Origin: Phlegmacium glaucopus
Lineage: Eukaryota; Basidiomycota; Agaricomycetes; Agaricales; Cortinariaceae
Direction: 5' to 3'
Assembly (NCBI GenBank): GCA_015039465.1
Contig: MU130361.1
Span: 513,212 to 577,211 of the forward strand
DNA: 64,000 nt
The position numbers and the translations under genes are program-made. Shown piece after piece: positions 57,467-64,000 of the stretch (the first letter of the stretch is position 1; each line of letters opens with the position of its first letter). Below the pieces are notes generated by a model. That model had not been told where the DNA came from. It ran no database searches and was given only the letters and a program-made list of their open reading frames with translations.

Positions 57467-58701
57467 ATGTCCATACGGGAGTCAGATATCGTGCTCGCTT
57501 TCAAAGCTGGAAGGGCTTTCAGAAGAGAAGGTACTAATATCGTAGAGCCGAGCCCAACAAAAGGTGCCATCTACCTCACGAACGGAGACGATGGGCTGCT
57601 CCATTTTATCTGGAAAAATCGAACCACCAATACCATAGAAGAGGTCATTTCTGATACATATATTAATTGCACCCTAATAGTCCTAACCTTTTTCTTGATA
57701 TCCAGGATCTCATCTTATTCCCGTCGGATGCATCTTTTGTCAAAGTTTCTCAATCATCTTCAGGTCGGGTTTATGTCCTCAAATTCTCATCGTCAAACCA
57801 GAGGCACTTTGTAAGTTTCAGCATGCCCATACTTAATAATTGTTAGCGTATTAACTCCGTGGCCACAGTTCTGGATGCAGGTACATAACTTACCCATATG
57901 CCCGTTCTACCCCGCTAAGAGTCGTACAGGATGCAGACACGAACCGTGATCGTGAATTTTCTGAAAACCTGGACGGCATGCTCCAAGATCCTGATTATGA
58001 TATCAGATGGAACGTTCCCATAGTATATACGGGGACCTCCCGAGCGCCTGCTCCAACGGCTACTCAACCACCCGCCGCATCAAATGCATCTTCGTGCGTT
58101 TTTCTTTGTTGTCTTTTTCGCCGTATTGACCTGAAACCAGGTCGACTGGTCAGACTAACAATCCGACTAATTTTGAAGCAACCCCAGAGCAGCTCGCAAC
58201 GCTACAAGCCATGCTGAGAAACCTGCGCAATAATGGTGCAGAGCGGGCAGCCGAGGGTTTGTGTCCCTCCCTCGTCCTAACTCGCGTCTTGATGTTAATA
58301 TTTCTTGCTCCAGATTTGTCCCTCACGGATATACTCACACCCGCAAACCTTCTACCATTATTCAACAGTCACCCGAATTTGGTTCCAACTCTTTTCCCTC
58401 ACCTACCTCCAGATCTGCCGGTTCCACCTTCTGCCGAAGTTGTACAACGCATCATACAGTGGGTCTCATTTGAAATTTTAACGCTTAGCAATCCGGAATG
58501 TAATTTTAATTTTATCGCAGTTCTCCCCAATTTAGAGCAGCCGTGTCCAACTTCGACCAAGCGCTGAGGACGGGTCTTCTTGGTGGGCTTGTCCGATCTC
58601 TGGGGCTCCCCGAAGAAGCCGGGACAGGTATCGGACCTTTCCTTCGTGCAATCCAAGAACAGGCCGATAGAGAAAGAAATAATAGTATGGACACAGATTA
58701 A
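57467..58701 (+). CDS. RPN13: Proteasomal ubiquitin receptor Rpn13/ADRM1
   Basis: Rpn13 binds the 26S proteasome lid/base through Rpn2 and presents ubiquitin chains via its N-terminal Pru domain; its C-terminal DEUBAD domain recruits the deubiquitinase UCH37. The N-terminal Pru blocks are FKAGRAFRREGTNIVEPSPT, KGAIYLTNGDDGLLHFIWKN, DLILFPSDASFVKVSQSSSG, RVYVLKFSSSNQRHF, the 12 nt exon FWMQ (57869-57880), and DADTNRDREFSENLDGML. After a Pro/Ala linker come TPEQLATLQAMLRN and the C-terminal LSLTDILTPANLLPLFNSHP, FRAAVSNFDQALRTGLLGGL and a Glu-rich tail. About seven introns. The stop is TAA 58699-58701. Both domains are intact. Confidence 0.94.
57869..57880 (+). other. 12 nt microexon of RPN13
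   Basis: TTCTGGATGCAG, flanked by CCACAG upstream and GTACAT downstream, encodes Phe-Trp-Met-Gln. Joining gives RHFFWMQDADTNRD, the exact Rpn13 consensus (R.FFWMQ), so the exon is almost certainly real. The flanking introns are 58 nt (57811-57868) and 49 nt (57881-57929). Confidence 0.85.
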
Positions 58702-59417
58702 TGTTGTTGGTATCTTAATGGATCATAATGCGGTGTTGTGATACGAGATGGACGTGAAAATTGTTTTTTGTACTTTAGCACTCTAGCGGTCCCGTCAGCA
58801 GTCCGTCAGCACTTTGAGTTTACATGAACGTTCTTTACCCTTTCTGGAATTGGCCAATTTCAGTATGGTGTCTTACAGCCATCATTGATACCCCAGATTC
58901 TAGATCGCCTGCTGTACAGAATAGGCTCTCGCAGTCTGCATCTCTCCAGGGAGTATTCACTGCTTTCCACTTTACTGCCCTTGAACGTGGAGCGTCGCCA
59001 ATTTCCAGGCATAAAGGTCGAGACCGGGCCTCCTCGAGATCCAATCCTTGATTGGGGATTGGGGATTTAGGCATTGCTTAATTTACTATAGTCACATATC
59101 CATTCCCATACACATGATCAGTCAGAAGGCGAGCAACTGAAGAGTTTAAACAGAGGTTTAAACTGACGGGGCAGGAACTGAAAGGAGGGTATAAGACGGT
59201 CTTCGTCAGTTATACTGTACTATAGAAACATAGGCTTAAAACCGAAATGTAACATACTTTAAGTTCGAAGGAAGCAAAGCATATAGTAAGTATAATATGA
59301 ACCGGAATGGAAATAAGGACGCTTAGAACTTGTCAGGTTGTTATAGAATAGGAATATGCAAATATAAGGATATATATCTACGTAAGTGTGCACCGCGATG
59401 TGTCTAGAAGGAAAGGT
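58702..59417. other. Convergent intergenic region
   Basis: About 700 bp between the ends of RPN13 and NSE2. It holds a direct repeat of CCGTCAGCA (58792-58800, 58803-58811) and a short tandem GATTGGG near 59046-59064. Open frames at 58824-59074 overlap on both strands and are not supported. Confidence 0.4.
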
Positions 59418-60730
59418 TTACTCAATGACTTCCTCAGCATCGCTATGGTCGTCAGCAGCAGCAGCAGCACGACGCTGGTGAGCTCTGACTTTCTTTGCCA
59501 GAACATCATCTGACCGACAATCAGACAGTTTGAATGTCTTATTGCATCCAGAAGCTGGACACTTCAGTTCTCGCCCAGGAGACTTTTTGAAATAGTCTCG
59601 AATAGCATCCGCCGAGAAACTGTGCTTGCAGACAGAGCTGTGAACAGAAAGTCAGCTCAAGTTGGAGAAAAGTTAGTCAATAGCTTTTACGAAGTTACTG
59701 GGTTGACCAAAGGGGTCAAGGTCAAAGGGCAGTTGAAATTCTGCGTGGCGCCACCTATCTCAAGGTCGTCGTCTTCGTCCGAATCATCGCCGTTCTCTGT
59801 TTTAAATATCAGTAAAAATCCGCAGTCCAGTCAGAGTAACAGTACCTTTATCAATAAGCCCAGTCATGGGTGGCATAGGTTCGTTAGGGTGCTCCGCTTC
59901 CTACATTAAAGGGTTCGTGTAATCTGCGAAGAGAAGGAATTGGATTTGACACACCCAGATAGATGATCTAAACTCGAGGTATTTCGGGTTCTTGGCATAT
60001 TTCTGACGCGTCGTTTTGCCTGCATAGTCTTCTAATCTGTCTTGCAAACCGGCTTTATATCTTTCGATGACATTATTCTGTTTGCATGAATGAATAAGGC
60101 AGAAGTCAAAGTAAAACGCTGATCTCACTATTTGTTCACCTCGGGCGACCTGCTGGTGCAAATCGTCAAGAGTCTGGCTCTGAGCAGTCATTTCAGCTGC
60201 AACATCTAAGAATTCGCGCATGATGAGATCTAATTCGTCTACGCTCTGAAATTTTTACGTGAGCGCAAGCTAATTAGACGGCGCGTGAATCTCACCTCTT
60301 GATTTGGATCCCCATCGCGTGCTTCAGCCATTGCTGCAGCTACGTCTTTAATGGAGTCCCATTTGTCCCAAGTTTGCCTTTGCATTGACTCCCAGTCCTT
60401 TGAGATACCCTTGAGCTTCAACAAATCGGCATGTTGAAGTGGATGGTCCGGGAAGTTATCTACATCAATTCTATCTTCGTCGTCATCGTCATCTGCACCA
60501 TAATCACTACCCAAATCTTCGTCATCGTCGTCTGCGTCCGCCCTTCGCTTTCCTTTTATTTTTCCATTTGTTTTTTTCTCCAACTTTACTGACATTTTCT
60601 GTCGCGGCCGATCATCTTCGCTGACATCGTCTTCGTTGTCATTGGCCTGAGTAGGTCGTGTGTTTTCGATATCGGAAGAATCTCGTCTGCGTGCGGTGAG
60701 CTTTTGACGCGAAGAGGTTGCTACAGGCAT
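59418..60730 (-). CDS. NSE2: SUMO E3 ligase Nse2/Mms21
   Basis: Nse2 is the SP-RING SUMO ligase of the Smc5/6 complex, needed for DNA repair. The N-terminus (from ATG 60730) is basic, then very acidic and Asp-rich (for example DDEDLGSDYGADDDDDEDRI), followed by helices that bind Smc5: SVDELDLIMREFLDVAAEMT, AQSQTLDDLHQQVARGEQI and LQDRLEDYAGKT. The C-terminal SP-RING reads FNCPLTLTPLVNPVTSSVCK, HSFSADAIRDYF, then LKCPASGCNKTFKL, with the Cys/His zinc ligands in place. The acidic stretch is longer than in yeast Mms21. Several introns. The start is 123 bp from the start of the divergent uS12m gene. Confidence 0.93.
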
Positions 60731-60853
60731 GTTGTAATGAACAAGTTCCGTTAATTGCAGCCTAATTTGCAGGCATATAGTAGACGCGCTTTGATTGTTT
60801 GGCTATCGCCAGAATTATAAATAAATTCCTCATCTGCTCTCTGCCACTGACAG

Positions 60854-61470
60854 ATGTTTGCGGGAATTCGGGCACTGGCTCGGGCCCCCTCGCTATGGGC
60901 TCCTTGTATTTCAAGAAATTCTACGCACCATATCCTTGCCCCTGTCATCCAAACCCGCGCTTTTCACCCAACTTTAGCAACTTTCCGCACCGTTAACCAA
61001 TCCATTCGTGCTAAACGAGTTCCTAAAAAGCAAGTCAAATCAAAATCACCACTCCTGGAGAATAGCCCACAGCGCAAGGGTGTTGTCACTCGTCTGATTA
61101 TTGCCAAACCCAAGAAGCCTAATTCTGCCAAGCGGAAAGTCGCTCGTGTGAAGCTGACTACTGGCAAGTCCCTCATGGCCTACATTCAAGGAGAGGGCCA
61201 CAATCTTCAAGAACATAGTGTTGTGTTGGTTAGAGGAGGTCGTACAAAGGATCTTCCCGGTGTTGCGTAAGTCCCCGAAGAAGTCCATTCAGTCGTTATT
61301 CTTAAATCTTTTCCCAAGCTATAAACTCGTTCGTGGGGCTCTAGACTTTGGCGGAGTTGTCAATCGCGCTACATCTCGCAGTAGATATGGGTAAGTCGTG
61401 CTCTGTGTATTGAGAAGAAGTCTCCTAATGCTCCTCTTTCATCAGTGTTAAGAAACCAAAAAAGAAGTAA
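60854..61470 (+). CDS. MRPS12: Mitochondrial ribosomal protein uS12m
   Basis: uS12m is part of the decoding site of the mitochondrial small ribosomal subunit. The first about 50 residues are a presequence ([20 protein letters not shown]). The conserved core is [80 protein letters not shown] and SRYGVKKPKK. The KPKKPNSA and LPGV blocks match bacterial S12, including the streptomycin-region lysines. Two introns, near 61268-61320 and 61390-61445. The stop is TAA 61468-61470. It is tail to tail with the Spo71-like gene, 83 bp apart. Confidence 0.96.
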
Positions 61471-61553
61471 ACTATACACATATTAATTTCCGTGGTACTG
61501 CCAATACCCGCCAAAAGTTCTTAAATCAGAGTCCTACAAATACCCATGATCAT

Positions 61554-64000
61554 TTATCCTAATTTCATCAAGTTTCCTGATTCCCTCATCTTGTCCTCTC
61601 TGACTTTTTGTACTCTGACCATTTTCTCGATCTCTGCGTTGAGGGCCCAACACCAAGCATCACGTTCAAGGTTACTTCTCGCTTTAAACACCAGCATCTT
61701 GCGTTTAGCCGAGAGGCTTGGGATAGACTTAAGGTTGACTGGCGTCACGGTAGGATCCTGGTCGGCGTTCATCATATGAGGGTAAGGCCGATAACAGATC
61801 ATGAACAACATATCTTCCTCTCGATCATCTGTCTCCAATCCATCATAATATCTTCTCGGGCAAGGTTCCGCATTAGGCATGTATTGTCCTTTTGGAAGGG
61901 TCAGGGCTGCAAAGTATCCTGATATAACATATGCATCCAGTAAACTGATCTTTTTTCGGATGGATGTATACAGAGCAGAGTGGGCGTCGATGCGAAAACG
62001 AACAAGGTGGCCAGCAACCAAACAAACTTCGAAAAGTCTGCCAAAAAATTTTCAGCATAGGCTTTCACCCGGCTTACATGACATACTTGTATTGTTTGCG
62101 AAGGCCTTCTTTCACATAAATCTTGCCAGCTTTGACAATGGGCTTGCAGCCTTCCAGTACACACCAGTTGTAAAGATTATCCATAGCAGCATAGGGAGCA
62201 GATAGGTCTTGGGGCGCTTCAGGAGGATGCTCATCGTCCCGACATAACCGTGTCTGTGGAGTTAAACGGGGTCGACGAGCTTGAGCCAGTTCTATTTCTT
62301 GCTTGGCGTCCATCCTATGCCGACTCTTCCAATAAAATATCAAAGCACGGAGACGTTCAATCCACTCAATCGCCACTTGGGATGAGTGAGCCTGCAGAAA
62401 CAAAATATGGATCAAACTTAGTGTCAACTCCTGGGGATACTTTGAAAACTTACCTCAAATCTGACGACATGACCGGTATTTAACAAAAGTTCGAACGAAC
62501 GTCTCATCCTTAGTCGCGTTCGATCAGCAGACTTGTGGAGCCCCGAATCTCCACCTTCATCCTCTTCGTCGTCTGCGGTTCTTAGTTCAGAGTTTTCCCA
62601 TATCCCAAACCAGGACGTATCATCAGTGGTGGCTTCTTTTTGATCATGCGTGTGCGTAGGTACGGCCTGAAGGGCCCGTCGAACAGCGAGGATTGTCCTC
62701 AAGTCGCACATCCCCGTCGCTGTCATAATTTGATTTATGCCACGTCGGATCTCTGCATGCCGAAGACCTTGGGGGTCTAATGACTGGCTCGTGAGTGGAG
62801 TAAGACCTGGCGGCATAGGTGGAAAAGCCGCGTGAGTGCTTAAAATGAAGAGATTGCCGTCGTGAGTTGTCAGATACAATGGTTGCTTTGCCTGAGAATG
62901 CGGTCTAATGCGGTCCAAATAACCCTCGATTGCAGGTGGCTCTTCGAAGCGTCTTCCATTTTTCAGATGTATGTATGTTGGTGCATGTTGGGCCATGCGA
63001 ATTTCCAATACAGGCTGCCGCAAGGCCTTCTCAAACAGTCAGCCAAAAAAAGCTGTCACCTTAAAGATCACATACCTGCTTGAAAGCCAAGCCGCAAAGA
63101 ACGGCCCAATCTCTTGGTTCTCCGAAAACATCTGTCTCCAACCATACCCAGTCCAAGTTCGCATCGACACGCCAAGCAAGCTGCAACGACTTGCCCCCAT
63201 TGATCTCTTTTTCCATGAGAAACTTCCAGTCAGGAACACTTCGAAGAGATTCCACGCAAAGTTTAATCACATTCTCGCGCTTAAACAAGGAGTAAAGACC
63301 ACCGCCCTCAGTGTCTGCGTCTTCAGGAATGTCGATTGTTACTTTTGTGCTTAAACCGGGATTATGAATGTCCACAGTCCTTGGCATGCGTCCTCCCATG
63401 TGCCGCCTAACGCAATTGGGTGAGTGATTGAAAGTTCATTTTTTAGATACATGCGCATACCATAGCTGCCAAATCCAGTCATATGCTCTCGAACGGCTCT
63501 TGGGCTTAAATATGAAGATGTTGGTACCTTCTTTGTTACGAATGAAAGACCATAGAGTATTTCCCTCATTTAGCCGTGTCGTTGTGGGTGTGCAAGTAAT
63601 ACAGAACGTCAAGTCAACAAACGAGTACAGCGAAACCTTCGTCTTTGAAGACTTCAGTGGAATGACGTAGGCAAGATATTTGCGTCCAATTGCCCATTCT
63701 TTGCCTGGCGTGCGCTGAAATGCGACAAGTGAAGCCATGAATTTAAAATACAAAGGCATAATTCTACTTGAAACTCACATGGTCTCTATAGATTTCAAGA
63801 CTATCTTTGCGCCAGGCCACAAGAAACTCGCCCCAATCTTCAAATTGAAGGTTTCTTGTGGTTCTATGTATGGAGTCGTCGAAATGTATCAACCCTTCTA
63901 GTTTGGAGTAGTTGACGCTCACAAGCATCCTGTCTCTCCATGAAATCAATATGAATGAATATAAAACAAAACAATTGTAGATACCTCGTAGGATAACATC
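61554..64000 (-). CDS. Spo71/Mug56-like PH-domain protein, 3' part
   Basis: The gene runs off the right edge, so the N-terminus is missing. The visible part, read through about seven introns, has two or more PH-like folds: a first with NLQFEDWGEFLVAWRKDSLE, a second with IEGYLDRIRPHSQAKQPLYL and THDGNLFILSTHAAF, and a third at the C-terminus (WCVLEGCKPIVKAGKIYVKE, then MLFMICYRPYPHMM and NLERDAWCWALNAEIEKM). The arrangement and the block NLYNWCVLEG recall yeast Spo71 and fission yeast Mug56, which act in prospore-membrane formation. This is from family resemblance only. The stop is at 61554. Confidence 0.7.

Overview
The window is nuclear DNA from a basidiomycete fungus, most likely an Agaricomycete. 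Genes are dense and carry many introns of about 45-65 nt with GT..AG ends. The proteins are typically fungal (PHB2, TIM9, POP1, ERG26, CDC123, PET127), and two families are typical of mushroom-forming fungi: a DUF6534 membrane protein and an F-box protein with a leading coiled coil. I recognise no rRNA or tRNA gene, CRISPR array or intact transposon. Intron coordinates were read by eye from splice signals, reading frame and family consensus.

Layout. 1-10 kb: the tail of an unknown gene, a Tma23/GPATCH4-like nucleolar G-patch protein (-), prohibitin PHB2 (-) back to back with a PQ-loop vacuolar amino-acid transporter (+), an F-box protein (+), and a second G-patch protein (-). 10-12.6 kb: a gene-poor island with one possible pseudogene. 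12.6-24.7 kb: TIM9 (-) and DAHP synthase (+), a metallo-beta-lactamase-fold hydrolase (-) and sterol glucosyltransferase ATG26/UGT51 (+), then a PLK4-like protein whose kinase domain has lost its catalytic residues (+). 25.7-30.4 kb: a DUF6534 membrane protein (+), 1.8 kb without a gene but with a perfect hairpin, and a mitochondrial coiled-coil membrane protein (-). 30.8-41 kb: POP1 (+), borealin (-), an ERG26-type sterol dehydrogenase (+), CDC123 (+) and a delta-12-type fatty-acid desaturase (-). 41-55.5 kb: a CK1-family kinase (-), pyruvate decarboxylase (+), an M3 metallopeptidase (+), a universal-stress-domain protein (-) and PET127 (-). 55.6-64 kb: ARL8 (+), a short coiled-coil SCOC-like protein (-), RPN13 (+), NSE2/MMS21 (-), mitochondrial ribosomal protein uS12m (+), and the 3' part of a Spo71-like PH-domain gene (-).

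The genes are mostly housekeeping: mitochondrial import, RNA and translation (TIM9, PHB2, PET127, uS12m), RNA processing (POP1, G-patch proteins), membrane lipids and sterols (ERG26, ATG26, desaturase), mitosis and genome stability (borealin, NSE2), proteolysis (RPN13, M3 peptidase) and endolysosomal traffic (ARL8, PQ-loop transporter, SCOC-like). They form no obvious biosynthetic cluster. Many are arranged head to head over 120-350 bp. The observations most worth a second look are the PLK4-like pseudokinase with polo-box-like C-terminus, a set of microexons of 6, 9, 12 and 15 nt in conserved genes, the altered HRD motif and in-frame TAG of the CK1-like kinase, and two unexplained inverted-repeat structures.
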